Source of the DNA: Taxillus chinensis
Taxonomy: Eukaryota; Streptophyta; Magnoliopsida; Santalales; Loranthaceae
NCBI GenBank assembly: GCA_023512835.1
Contig: CM042085.1
Coordinates: forward strand, 2,761,989-2,825,988
Reading direction: 5' to 3'
Length of the DNA: 64,000 nucleotides
Every line of letters starts with the position of its first letter. The stretch's first letter is position 1. Positions 14,970-27,137 of this stretch are shown here, one piece after another. Under the pieces are notes generated by a model that worked only from the letters and a program-made list of their open reading frames with translations, did no database searches and had not been told where the DNA came from. Position numbers and translations under genes: made by a program.

Positions 14970-15211
14970 ACTTCTCCCACTGTACAACTGTTTCGGGGCG
15001 TCGTTTTATTGTAATATTTTTAACAATATTATCTAAAATTATTTATTTAAATTAAATTTATCATTTTAGTTAATTATAATATTTTAATATTACATCATTT
15101 TTTTCTTGATTACAAATTTTCAAATTTGTCCTTATTCATCAAACATGATCAAATCAGAAGTGAAGAGTAAGTTGAGATTTTGGATAAGTCTAATTAATGG
15201 TGAAAGTATAA

Positions 15212-15558
15212 GAGCATCCCATTAGTAGTTAAATTTAATTAGCCATATGTATATTTAGCTAATATAACTTTATCTAATAACATCTAAAGTAATATATTTT
15301 AACTTAAATTTATTTATCAAATATAATTCCTACTTATTTTGCACGTCAAGCAAATGGTATAAATTTAGGAGATAGATGGGAGATTTTACAAGAATATGAT
15401 ATTTGTGGCTGATGTGACACAGCTATAAGGTTAAGTGTATTTAAATAAAAATATAGATGTAACTAAATCTAACTAATGTACAAGCTAATATATTTAAGTA
15501 ATTGTTTTAGCTAAATATTACTTTAACTATTGATATAACTAAGTTGTTTGAGATGCTT
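15212..15558. mobile_element. Second Tourist-like MITE candidate with TAA target duplication
   Basis: The left end is GAGCATCCCATTAG and the reversed right end is AAGCATCTC. TAA flanks both sides (15209-15211 and 15559-15561). The 347-bp interior is AT-rich and carries imperfect inverted motifs such as TTTAGCTAA. The terminal motif is related to that of the element at 14332-14709, but the interiors look different. Confidence 0.5.
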
Positions 15559-15561
15559 TAA

Positions 15562-17750
15562 TATGACACTTTTAACTAAAGTATAAATTTTAGAAAAATT
15601 TAATACTATACATCTTGTTATAGTTAATGCATTTAAGGTAGTTTCAGTTAAATTCAACTATAATTATAGTTAATGCATTAGATATGTTTTTATTTTTTCC
15701 TCCAAATATTAGTAGCAAAATTCATTTGATAAACTAAAATAAAGCACTTATAATTTTTTACGGTAAAAAACAAAAACAAGTTTAGGAGTTGCCTTTGAAA
15801 ATTACTTTACTATACAATAATTTTGAAATTTATAAAATACCAATGTTAATTCTACTTAAAATTTAAAATAAAGGTGTAAATTTTAAAATTTAAAAGTAAG
15901 GATATTTTTTCTTTTTAAATATCGATAACAATTTAGATCTTGATTTATCAAATACATATTAATTACTTTTGAAAAATTTAGTATTTTTAAAATTATAATT
16001 TACTAAACACTCATTTGCTTATTTTTTTTGTAACTTTTTTTATCAATTTTATTTTTTTATTATTTTATTTAACACAATTAAAAATATTTTCTTCTAAAAG
16101 TAAAATATTATTAAATTGTAGAATATAGGTTTATATGTATATATTTGTATAAAACCCTTATTTAACATATCATATAAAAATACACAAAAAGAAATAAAAT
16201 TTTAATATATATATATATATATATATAATGGATTTTGTGAGATTGATTTGAAGAAATTATTTTTGATTTTTTTTCATTTATTTATATTAATTTTATAACT
16301 TATAATTGATTTACGTTTTAAAATGTCATGTAATAATTGAACGTTGGGAATAGGACTCTCTGGCTGTTCAATTGTCGATTGTCGTGGTCGCTAATATTGA
16401 CTGCCACAAACTATTAGATAATATTACTCATTTAATTTCTTAGCAGTAAATGCTCCTATTTACTAGGACGAAATCTGACAACTTCTTTCGCCTTTTATGT
16501 TCAGACAATACCACACTGCTCTTAGGATGACTTTCACGGATATAAGACTATTCATACTAACTATTCTTAAATATTTTTAAAAAAATTTAAAGAAAATTTT
16601 AATTTTTAGATAAAAATTATATTTGATTAGACACTCTAATAAAATTTAAATAAAAAATAAAAAATTTCACTACTATTTATTATTTAAATATTTTATTTTT
16701 TTTATATATGCGTGCACCCTTCATGTAATAAATAGAAGATATAAAAATAGTAAATATAAAATATAATTTATAATTTAAAGAATAAAAATATATAAAAAAA
16801 ATAAGATTTGAATATAAAAATATATATCAAATAATATACTATTTATTTCTTAAAATAAAAATAAAAAAATACAAAAATAATTTGAATGCCCTAAGACATA
16901 TGACTCCATTAATCATGTAATTTTTAAGATTTTTACAACAATCTTTGTCTCTCTTTATATTTAAAGAGTATTATAAATACTGTTCATAACTATTTACTTT
17001 TTATATTATATAATTTTTTTTATACATTTATTATCTTCTCTCATGATTAAATAAAAATTTTTAAACTTTTAAAAAATATTTTAATAAGAATAAAAATAAA
17101 GTTCTACGTATAAAAAATATTTATATGAAAAACTAAAGAGTAATGTCAGAAATATTCTAATAACATAAAACTTTCAACCAATAACAATTTATTTTTATTA
17201 ATTTTTTTATTATATACATAATTAAAAAAGTGAAAATAAAATCGAATACATATACGTAATTAAAAAACGTAAATATATATATGCTGGCACTATATTGCCC
17301 GACAAAACTACATTGTGCCTTTCGAATGATAAAAGAGGTAGTTTTGCTATTAAACAATATCTGAACGCATTTACGTTATTATAATTCATTTGATAGGCAG
17401 AAATTAAAATCGACGGAAATAAAATTAACATGAGAATGTTAATATATATTAAAATGTAATGGTTCGTTATTAAACTGTATGAGTTGTGGTATAATTAATC
17501 AAAATTATATCGTTTTAATGATTTTTAAAAAAATTATATACCAAAATAGCAGTTTTAATATAAAAAAAATTAAAATTATAAATTTTAATAGACTGTATAT
17601 TAGAGATATGTAATAAATTGATATAATTATAAAAATATTGTCACTTTTGTTTTCTATAATTTACTAACAGCCCTAATTAGTAATTACCAACATTGCTGGC
17701 CTCAACATCGACTTCTTTCTTACTCCCTGTTTTTGGATTTTGTTTAATTA
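15562..17750. other. AT-rich intergenic region
   Basis: Very AT-rich, with a TA microsatellite at about 16207-16228. Minus-strand ORFs of 60-70 codons are low-complexity. No gene was recognised. Confidence 0.5.
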
Positions 17751-17937
17751 AATTTACAGATCGATCTGTTCTGTTCTGTCTCTGATTCCATCGACGAAAG
17801 CTGATGTCGGCCATCCTCCCTCGCCTGGGAGGTCAAGGGCGAGAGAGATGCAGCAGAAAGAGGGGAGGTGGAGGTCAGGAGTGACGGGAGGCGGAGACCC
17901 TTACCCCTGCCCCGGCGGAGTAGAACCTCACCGCCCC

Positions 17938-18131
17938 TGATGTCCACTCACGGCTGCAAGGTCTTCGCCGCCTCCCCTGACGCTGCGTAGATCTACTCCG
18001 GCAACGTTGAGGGCGGCCTCACCGTGCTCTGCCACATGGACGAAGCCTTCAAACAAGTTCCTCCCCAAGTTTAAGAACCTGACGGCGAACGGGAAGGTGT
18101 CACTGCTGTGTGCTGTACCGCGGCTTGCCAC
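17938..18131 (+). pseudogene. Broken fragment of a fasciclin-like arabinogalactan protein (FLA)
   Basis: Conceptual translation gives STHGCKVFAASPDAA, a stop, IYSGNVEGGLTVLCHMDEAFK, then a frame change to FLPKFKNLTANGKVSLL. This order matches the FAS1 domain of FLA cell-surface proteins, where GLTVFCP-D-AFK followed by FLPKFKNLTA-GKVSLL is a familiar block. The copy has an in-frame TAG after the DAA codons, a shift near 18050, and loses the match after VSLL. Its GC content is far above the surrounding AT-rich DNA. It is a dead fragment and not a gene. Family membership is from recognition of the motif order; the parent copy is not in this window. Confidence 0.65.
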
Positions 18132-18224
18132 AAATCATAACATTATAACAAAAATGCTATTTGTAATTGTCATGTAAATAAAATATTTAAAATTTAATGC
18201 GCATATAAAAATTTGATATTAAAT

Positions 18225-18540
18225 CAGGTTTTAGAGGGCGAAAGAACATTTTTTTGGAATGATAAGGAATTTTGGTCGCATAATTCTCGTCGATACCTAC
18301 AAACAAAAAAAAGTCTAAATCGGACCATTATATTTAAAGTTATGACTGTTTGAAATTTTTTCTAGAAATTACAGTCGACAGAAGTCAGAAACCGATAGAT
18401 CTGAGCGTGAGAGAGATGATCGATGCTTGTTCGAACCCTTACTCGATGCCTGCTCAAACTTCAGACTCGAGCATGACTTCGAGCATATTTGCTCGAGTCT
18501 CGCCTCGAGCAATGATTTGAAAACGCGTTAAATCGTGAAA
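18225..18540 (+). repeat. Dispersed repeat, copy A
   Basis: This segment is homologous to the reverse complement of about 45005-45360. Shared landmarks in order are CTCGTCGATACCTA (CTCATCGATATCTA in copy B), AAATCGGACCATTATA (AAAACGGACCACTATA), AAAGTTAT, ATTACAGT, CTCGATGCCT, and a zone rich in TCGAGC/CTCGA motifs. No ORF is conserved. It is a non-coding member of a dispersed family, perhaps part of an LTR or a non-autonomous element. Confidence 0.6.
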
Positions 18541-19484
18541 AAAATTACTGAAGTGACTTATTTCATGTTAGCTGGATACGCAAAAATGACATAATACCCA
18601 TTATACCTAGCACTAGTCAAATTATAAATCCGATTAATCATCCTACAAAAAATATTTATTCTATTTTGTTTCCACTGTAAATTTTGCATTGTGAAACAGT
18701 AAATTTATTAAGTTGTTCGGTATTCCCGTAAGTTGCCGACCCCATCCATATGATTGCCAACTCCGTGGTCCGTGGCAAAAGGACGTGGGTTCATTGCGGG
18801 ACCCACCTAGAGGGAAGATAAGTATTGACCGGACTCACGGATTCACCAACGATAACGCTGCCTTAGAGGCTGGGACGACTGTGATACATACTGGTATTAG
18901 AGGCTTGATCAAGCACGAAAACGCTTCAATTAATTACAACTACGTACCTACTCTAACGCTCTCTGTCCTCTCTTGAGTTCTTCGGATAAACCGGCTACCA
19001 CCTCGCGCGCCCAGCTGGTACGGCTGGAGAATATCTCTCGTATCCCGTACGTACCTTTCCGTGTTGTGTAGTATACTGTTTCTGGATTCGTATATATACA
19101 TTCGCTGTCGTGTCTGGTTCAAGCTGCAGAAATAAAAAGCGGTTATGGCCTCACACTCCTCCCTCCATATATGTACGCACGTAACAAATACTAGCTAGCT
19201 AGCTTGTTGCTTATTCGACGTCAACCAAGACTGAGAACCCCACACCCGGCCCGCAGGTAACAAATACGACTAGGAACAAAATTAACCAACTATATATCCT
19301 CTCACTTTCCTCTTCAACCTTAGAGATTCATTTTCCGGCGGGAAACTCGCTGGCGGCACCTACCTAACACTTATGGACTTGGACTTGCGGTCGTAAAAAA
19401 AAGAAAAGAATTGGACTTGGACTTGGACTTGTGTGGTCGTTTTCTTTCGTTGATTTATTGGTGGCGTTTGGTAGCTAGCTAGCA
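18541..19484 (+). promoter_or_regulatory. Upstream/promoter region of the ABCG transporter
   Basis: No gene is seen here. Possible regulatory marks are a W-box core TTGACC at 18825-18830, a small inverted pair GTGGGT...ACCCAC at 18785-18806, and a TATA-like TATATATA at 19091-19098, about 390 bp before the start codon. W-boxes bind WRKY factors and are common in promoters of defence-induced PDR genes. Their use here is inference. Confidence 0.35.
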
Positions 19485-22400
19485 ATGTCGGCGGCATTGG
19501 GCGGCGGCGGCGGCGGCGGCGATGGGAGATCGGTGAGTGGGCGGAGCATGGGGGTGGGGAGTTTCAGGGAGATACTGATGGCGACGGAAGACGTCTTCAA
19601 CCAGAGCCGCCGGGAGGAGGAGGAGGAGGACCTCCGGTTGGCGGCGATTGAGAGGCTTCCGACGTACGGACAGCTCCGGAAGGGGATTCTCACGACGCAG
19701 GCCCTTGATAATGGCAAGGGGGTTTACGACGAAGTCGATGTCAAAAGGCTTGGGTTTCAAGATAAGGAGGAGGTCATGGAGAAGATCCTACAGATTTTGA
19801 AGGAGGACAATGAAAGCTTTCTTCAAAGGCTCAGGGACCGCTTCCAACAGTGAGTGTGTGTGTGTTTTTTTTTTCCCACTCTTTAATATGTTTTGTTTGT
19901 TCTTGTTTTGATTCGTGATTCCATAAAACACACACACACACACACACGTATATGCGTATGGATGTGTATGGATGTGCAGGGTAGATATTGATATTCCCAA
20001 GATTGAAGTCCGGTATGAGCACTTGTCGGTGGAGGGAGAAGTGTTTGTCGGGAGCAGAGCTCTTCCTACTTTGCTTAATTCCACCATCAACGTGTTAGAG
20101 GTTGGTGTGGTGTTTCTCTCCTCTCTTAATTTCCCTCCCTCTGCTTGTTACGTGTCGAGGTAGGTAATAGGAAGGCATTTATTCGGCCGTTCATTACAAA
20201 ATTATTAGCATATTGATATTATTCAGTTTCGCGACATCAATTAAGGAGTCCTCTACTTGACATTTATTCTTAACAATGTTTTCTGATTGTTAGTCTTATT
20301 TAACTAAAAGTCATCATTGAGCTTTTTAACATGACTCCACAGGGAGCTATGGGATTGGTTGGGTTGGCCCCATCTAAGAAGAGAAAGATTACGATACTTC
20401 AAGACGTTAGCGGAATCCTAAAACCATCAAGGTTTCTCCAGTAGTGAATTAAGACTATTTGCATCTGTTCCACTTCCATTAATATTGATGCCTTACTCTG
20501 TGCAATTTAATTACTGTGCTCTCGGTGTTCTTATGCTGTTTTGGTAATTTTCAGGATGACCCTACTTCTGGGTCCTCCAGCTGTAGGGAAAACAACATTG
20601 CTGCTTGCACTAGCTGGAAAGCTTGATCCTGATCTCAGGGTGATGATCCCCTTTCCCACAACTATTCTTCACTACTTGTGTTGCAACAAATACATGACAA
20701 TATAAATGTTTATGAATTTATATGAATGATATATTTGATGAGGTTATTATGATGGACTCGTAACTCGTTATTCTTATAAATGTAACATGTTGGATCTCAT
20801 TTTTATTTATGTAAAAAGTACATAAATAAAAATCCACACAAATTCAACTGTTTTTTCTTTAAAAAAATCAAACAATTCTGCTGTTTCTATTGCTATGAAA
20901 CAGGTAAGTGGGAAGGTGACCTACTGTGGTCATGAGTTGAGCGAATTTGTTCCTCAGAGAACCTGTGCTTACGTTAGTCAGCATGATCTCCACAACGGGG
21001 AAATGACCGTTAGAGAGACACTGGATTTCGCGGGGCGGTGTTTGGGGATTGGCGGGAGGCATGAATTAGTAGCGGAACTCTTGAGACGAGACAAGGGTAC
21101 GGGATTTAAACCCGACCCTGAGATTGATGTGTTCTTGAAGTCCATTGCTCTATTAGGCCAGAAAACGACTTTCATTACTGACTGTATTCTCCAGGTTCGC
21201 TAGCTCTCTGCAAATTTGAATTCTTCTATACATATAAATACATGCATCCATACATACTCTCTCTCATGGTGGGACTAATCAAAATGTTGTTTTCGTTTCG
21301 TTTTGTTTTTGTTTTTGATTTTTTTTAATGTTCGGAATGTAAAAATATGCATATTCACACAACCTCAAGATGTTTACAATTCTACGACCTTGTAACAGAT
21401 ACTGGGATTGGATATTTGTGCTGATACTTTTGTTGGAAATGCGATGAGAAGGGGCATTTCTGGTGGACAAAAGAAGCGTTTAACAACTGGTATGATTCCT
21501 TGATAATTTCCTTTTGTTCATACATACATAGATATATATATATATATATATATCCATTCATCTGCTATGGTGCTATTTCTACAACTTTGATAGCCATTGG
21601 TTTTAAATGCGAGCAGGAGAAATGTTGGCTGGACCTGCAAAGGTCTTTTTTATGGATGAAATCTCAAATGGGCTTGATAGTTCCACTACTTTCCAGATTG
21701 TCAAGTATTTGAGACAACTGGCTCACATTGTAGATGTGACAATGGTCATTTCCCTCTTGCAGCCTGCACCCGAGACATACAACCTATTTGATGATGTCAT
21801 CCTTCTTTCGGAAGGCCAGGTTGTCTATCATGGTCCCCGCAAGGATATCCTCGAGTTCTTTGAGTGCGTGGGTTTCAAATGCCCTCATAGGAAAGGAGTT
21901 GCCGATTTCCTGCAAGAAGTGACTTCCAAGAAAGACCAAGAACAATATTGGTTTCGGAAAGACCAACCCTTTCAATACGTAACCGTTCCTGAGTTCGTGC
22001 GAGCCTTTGGTTCATTCAGAGTGGGTAAGCAGCTATCATCTGAACTGGGAGTTCCGTTTGATAAATCCCGAACCCACCCAGCTGCATTGGTGAAAGAAAA
22101 GTATGGGATCTCCAACTGGGAACTCTTCAAGGCTTGCTTTGCAAGAGAGTGGCAGCTGATGAAGCGGAACAACTTTGTGTATATATTCAAGATCTGCCAG
22201 ATTACTATTATGTCTTTAATCTGTATGACTGTATTTTTAAGAACAGAAATGCATCACGACAGTGTAGCAGATGGAGGGAAATATTTAGGAGCGCTGTTTT
22301 TTAGTCTCATGAATGTCATGTTCAATGGTGTGACGGAGCTTGCAATGACTGTTTTCAGACTTCCTGTGTTTTACAAACAAAGGGATTCCTTGTTCTATCC

Positions 22401-25400
22401 CGCATGGGCTTTTGCCTTACCCATCTGGGTTCTTAGGATACCTATATCATTTGTCGAATCTGGTATATGGATTATTCTCACATATTACACAGTTGGGTTT
22501 GCTCCCACTGCTAACAGGTAACCATACATATCTAGTGTTAGAATTGTGCGTGCGTTTATGTCTGAAATGCATGTAATGTGTTGTACTATTTAGTTCAAAA
22601 GCATTACTGAACTGCAGATTTTGAATTGATGACGTTTGTTCCATCTGTTGTAGGTTTTTACTACAGTTTCTGGTATTCTTTTGTGTTCATCAAATGGCTC
22701 TGTCCCTCTTTCGTTTCATTGCTGCCCTGGGAAGAACAGAAATTGTTGCAAACATGCTAGGGATATTTTCCTTGCTCTTTACGTTGTTACTTGGAGGGTT
22801 CGTTATAGCCAAAAGTAAGCGGTTGATTCCTTTCAAGGATTTACTGTATTGGACAGAAGTTATGTGTGTTGCCTTTCTTTTCCTTTTGTTTTTAGTTTTT
22901 GATATTTGCTTAAAATTGTAAATCCTTATAGTCATTAGTTTTGTTGGATTATCGACGAATATAATATTCCATTTCCATCTTATTTTGTGCTAGCAGATGA
23001 TATTCAGCCATGGATGATATGGGGCTACTATATGTCTCCTATGATGTATGGACAAAATGCTATAGTCATGAATGAATTTCTCGATCAAAGATGGACCAAT
23101 GTATAAATTCTTCATAGTTTGATCTGGACATACTATTTCTTCTGTAGCACCTCTAGCATTCATTTGGTGGTTCCTAGTGCTTAATTTATAGTTTTCTAAT
23201 GCAGCCCAATACAGACCGCAGATTCAATGAACCTACAATCGGGAGAGTCATCCTCAGCTCCAGAGGTTTCTTCACGGATAATTACTGGTTTTGGATCTGC
23301 GTTGGAGCGCTCATTGGATATTCTTTCCTGTTTAATATTTTGTTTATTGCAGCATTGACTTACTTGAATTGTAGGTTATATGATGCCTCTCTTTTTTTAA
23401 TTTACTTATTTGAAACATGATTCCAGCACTGACTTCTTGAAAACTGAATTTCAGCTTTGGGGGAAACAAAAAATGTATTTAGGGAGGAGAATGATGACAA
23501 GAAGAATCATTCATCCCCTTGGAAACAGGGGACTGTGTCACTTGATGGTTTGACACTTTTTCCTTTGCGTCTACATAATCTCTTTTTAATTGCAGTTTTT
23601 TCTTTCATTTTCTTTCAGTACACTTCACCATAAATTAAATTGTAACACCTGTTTGGCGCTTTGGCCAGCAGTGTATGTACAAGTTCCCTTGAGCAAATTA
23701 GACCCTGACCATATTTGTTGGAGCTAAGAAATGAGATGATCCATTCTTTTCAACAATTAATGTAATAATGACAATTCTGAGAACAGTTTCCAACTCTCAT
23801 TCATAACCCTTGAGATTTGAATCCCTAAATGGACTAGTGGTAACTGGTATGACTTTTTTGATGGACATGAATTCCTGAATAAATAGTAATAGAAAGTGTT
23901 ATCCCAGTGAGTAATATTTATAAAATTGTTAGTGCAGGGAATCATGAACCCAGAAAAGGAATGATATTGCCCTTCCAGCCCCTTTCAATAGCATTCAGCC
24001 ATGTGAACTACTATGTGGATATGCCTACTGTAAGTGAACTTTTTTTGGTATGCTAATAAAGGCCATTTATGATGCAGTTTCACTAAAAAAATTTAAGGCT
24101 TTAGACGTCTTTCTAAAATTAATTGATACTATGCTGTCTCTGGGGCAAAAACTGGGTGAAAATTATTTGAAAGGAAGATAACCATGAAGCTGTAAATGCA
24201 AACATTAAGTTGGATTGCACATTTCAACCAGGAAATGAAGAATCATGGTACTGAAGAAGATCGTCTCCAACTGTTAAGAGATGTTAGTGGTGCTTTCAGA
24301 CCTGGAATATTGACAGCACTAGTAGGCGTTAGTGGCGCAGGTAAGACAACTTTGATGGATGTGCTGGCAGGGAGGAAGACTGGTGGGTACAGTGATGGAA
24401 GCATCAGCATTTCTGGTTACTCAAAGAACCAAGCAACTTTTGCTCGCATTAGTGGTTACTGTGAACAAAATGACATCCATTCTCCACATGTTACTGTCTA
24501 TGAATCCCTGGTGTACTCAGCATGGCTTCGTCTTTCTCATGACAGTAATACACAAACCCGAAAGGTTAGGATACCTTTTTTTTTAATGTTTGTGAATTAT
24601 GTTACTTATGGCAATGCTGTTATTTTTTCCATCTTTTTGAATTTTGGTTCCACAATAGATGTTTGTTGAGGAAGTTATGGAGTTGGTTGAGCTCAAACCG
24701 CTTAGGAATGCTTTAGTTGGCCTCCCAGGAGTAGATGGTCTTTCAACTGACCAGAGGAAGAGGTTGACAATTGCCGTAGAATTGGTAGCTAACCCTTCTA
24801 TTATCTTCATGGATGAACCAACATCTGGTCTTGATGCTAGAGCCGCTGCTATTGTTATGCGTACTGTAAGAAACACAGTAGACACAGGGAGAACTGTTGT
24901 TTGCACCATTCACCAGCCAAGCATAGACATTTTTGAAGCATTTGATGAGGTGTGCAGTCCCATTTCCGAATTTTTATGTCTAAACAGATTTTTTTGTTTT
25001 CAAAATTTAATAATTTATCAGCACATATATTCTAATCTATACCACGGCATTTGCAGCTACTATTGATGAAAAGAGGGGGGCAAGTCATTTACTCTGGACC
25101 TCTTGGTCACAACTCTAACAAGCTTGTGGAATATTTTGAAGTGTGTTCTTCCCCTCCCTGGGTTTTATATTTTATCTAATTTAAATAACTTGAAGAAAGG
25201 GATAGAGAAAAAAGTTGATAATACCAACAAGCTGTTGCAGGCCGTGGAAGGGATTCCTAAGATCAGGGATGGCTACAATCCTGCCACATGGATGCTTGAG
25301 GTTACTGGTCCTTCAGTTGAAGCTCAACTAAATGTGGATTTTGTACAAATTTATTCCAATTCTGCCCTTTATCAGTGAGTTACATAATAATGAAATTCAA

Positions 25401-26962
25401 CAGCTGTATAGTTATTTTTGTTTTGACTTGTTTGACCACTCCAGTATCTTGTTTTGATTTTACTTCAGGGAGAATCAAAAACTGATTAAAGAGCTTAGTA
25501 CCCCAGAACCAGGCTCAGAGGACCTTAGCTTCCCGACCAAATACTCCCAACCGTTTCTCACTCAGTGCAAGGCTTGTTTGTGGAAACAACACTGGTCATA
25601 CTGGAGAAACCCACCGTATGTTGCCACCAGGTTTTTCATGACAGTCATGGTTGGGGTTTTCTTTGGGGTCATATTCTGGAATAAAGGACAGCAAACGTAA
25701 GTCCCAAAGTTGTGTCACTGCTTAAATGTTCATAAAATGTATAAATGTAATCGAAATGTTTGTTCCAAATTCCAAATAATGAATCCATAAATTTTGACAC
25801 TTTTGAAAATTAATTTGTACGTGCTAAAAAGTTAGATGTGAATGCATTCTTCATCACAATATTTAAAGTCTGAATGCATTTGAATTTAGTCTTGAAATTA
25901 CCTTGTCACCAGAACCAAGGAGCAAGATCTGACAAATCTTCTGGGAGCTATGTATTCTGCGGTGGTTTTTCTTGGAACAACTAATACTTCCGCAGTGCAG
26001 CCTGTTGTTGCTATTGAGAGAATAGTTTTCTATCGGGAAAGGGCTGCTGGAATGTACTCTGCTATGCCTTATGCAGTGGGTCAGGTAATGGAACCAAAGC
26101 ATCCATCAACCTTTATTTCACTTTCAAATGGAACTGCATTATGCTCATCTGGACAGTTTTAAAGCCTGTTCCTTGTAATTTTTTTCCTTGAAAAAGAATG
26201 AACATTTGTTGCCATGGTCGTGATATTTTGATGTTCTGCAGGTTGCAGTAGAAGCAATGCATATTGCACTCCAAACTATTGTTTACACCCTTATCCTTTA
26301 CTCCATGATTGGCTTCGAGTGGCAGTGGGCAAAATTCTTCCAGTTTTACTACTACATTTTGATGTGCTTCATGTATTTCACAATGTATGGAATGATGCTT
26401 GTGGCACTGACACCAAACCACCAAATTGCGGCCATAGTCATGTCATTCTTCGTAGGCATCTGGAATTTGTTTTCTGGGTTTCTCATTCTCAAACCGGTTA
26501 GTTATTTCACATCAAATCTAACCCATATTCTATCCCTTCCATGTTTTTTATAGCATCATTGATCTCCATTTCTTTGCAGTTAGTTATGAGCTTCTTTTTT
26601 TTTTTTCCTCCACTTTAGACCACGTGTTTTTGTTTCCCATTAGTGGATTGGTAATGCTTATTCTATCCACGTGTATACCTGTTGCGTTGCAGCAAATCCC
26701 TGTTTGGTGGACGTGGTACTACTGGTGTTCCCCTGTGGCTTGGACAATCTACGGCCTCATAACGTCCCAATTCGGAGACAAGACCATGGATCTAGTAATA
26801 CCGGGAGCGGGAAACATGTCGGTGAAAGGATTTCTCAAGGATGCCTTGGGCTATGATCACGACTTCCTTCTGGCTGTTGCAGCAGCTCACATTGGTTGGG
26901 TTGTCCTCTTTTTCTGTGTGTTTGCCTATGGAATCAAGTTTTTTAACTTCCAGAAGAGATGA
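19485..26962 (+). CDS. Full-size ABCG/PDR transporter, ABCG29-like
   Basis: A plasma-membrane ATP-driven exporter of the pleiotropic drug resistance type. Twenty exons: 19485-19849, 19980-20100, 20343-20431, 20555-20639, 20904-21194, 21399-21489, 21617-22517, 22654-22814, 22997-23100, 23205-23370, 23455-23547, 23938-24029, 24232-24564, 24659-24949, 25057-25140, 25241-25374, 25469-25696, 25913-26084, 26242-26496, 26693-26962. All are in phase and give 1441 aa, the usual PDR length. Order is NBD1-TMD1-NBD2-TMD2. NBD1 has Walker [10 protein letters not shown] (K204), signature ISGGQKKR (337-344) and Walker B FFMDE (358-362). NBD2 has GVSGAGKTT (K891), the degenerate signature LSTDQRKR typical of PDRs, [10 protein letters not shown] (D1016) and H-loop H1049. 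The protein ends KFFNFQKR. Segments such as YGIKFFNF and [20 protein letters not shown] resemble ABCG29, reported as a monolignol exporter; the substrate here is unknown. No pseudogene signs were seen. Confidence 0.93.
19928..19948. repeat. AC dinucleotide microsatellite in ABCG intron 1
   Basis: About ten AC units lie a short way upstream of the intron 1 acceptor (acceptor at 19978-19979). It is a likely length-polymorphic marker. Confidence 0.8.
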
Positions 26963-27131
26963 AGTTTCAAAATGCCACCTTTGCCAATAGGAAAGTAGCA
27001 CGATTTCATAGGTGCTTTAGGACTAATAATATAGGCATGTGAGATGTCTACCAAATCATAGATGCCATACATGTAGTAGAAAAACAAACCGTAAGGCGTA
27101 AACCCAAGTTAGATATTGTTAGGACCGCATC

Positions 27132-27137
27132 AATAAA
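27132..27137 (+). terminator. Candidate polyadenylation signal of the ABCG gene
   Basis: AATAAA lies 170 bp after the stop codon, in AT-rich 3' flank. The motif and distance suit a plant 3' UTR; use is inferred. Confidence 0.4.

Noticed and set aside
17744..18131. Minus-strand frames of 67 codons over the FLA fragment
   Set aside because: They are antisense by-products of GC-rich DNA; the + strand gives the recognisable FAS1 motifs.
25103..25240. Read-through of ABCG intron 15 as coding
   Set aside because: The open stretch before GCAG at 25240 is not PDR-like; splicing 25140 to 25241 restores the conserved sequence.
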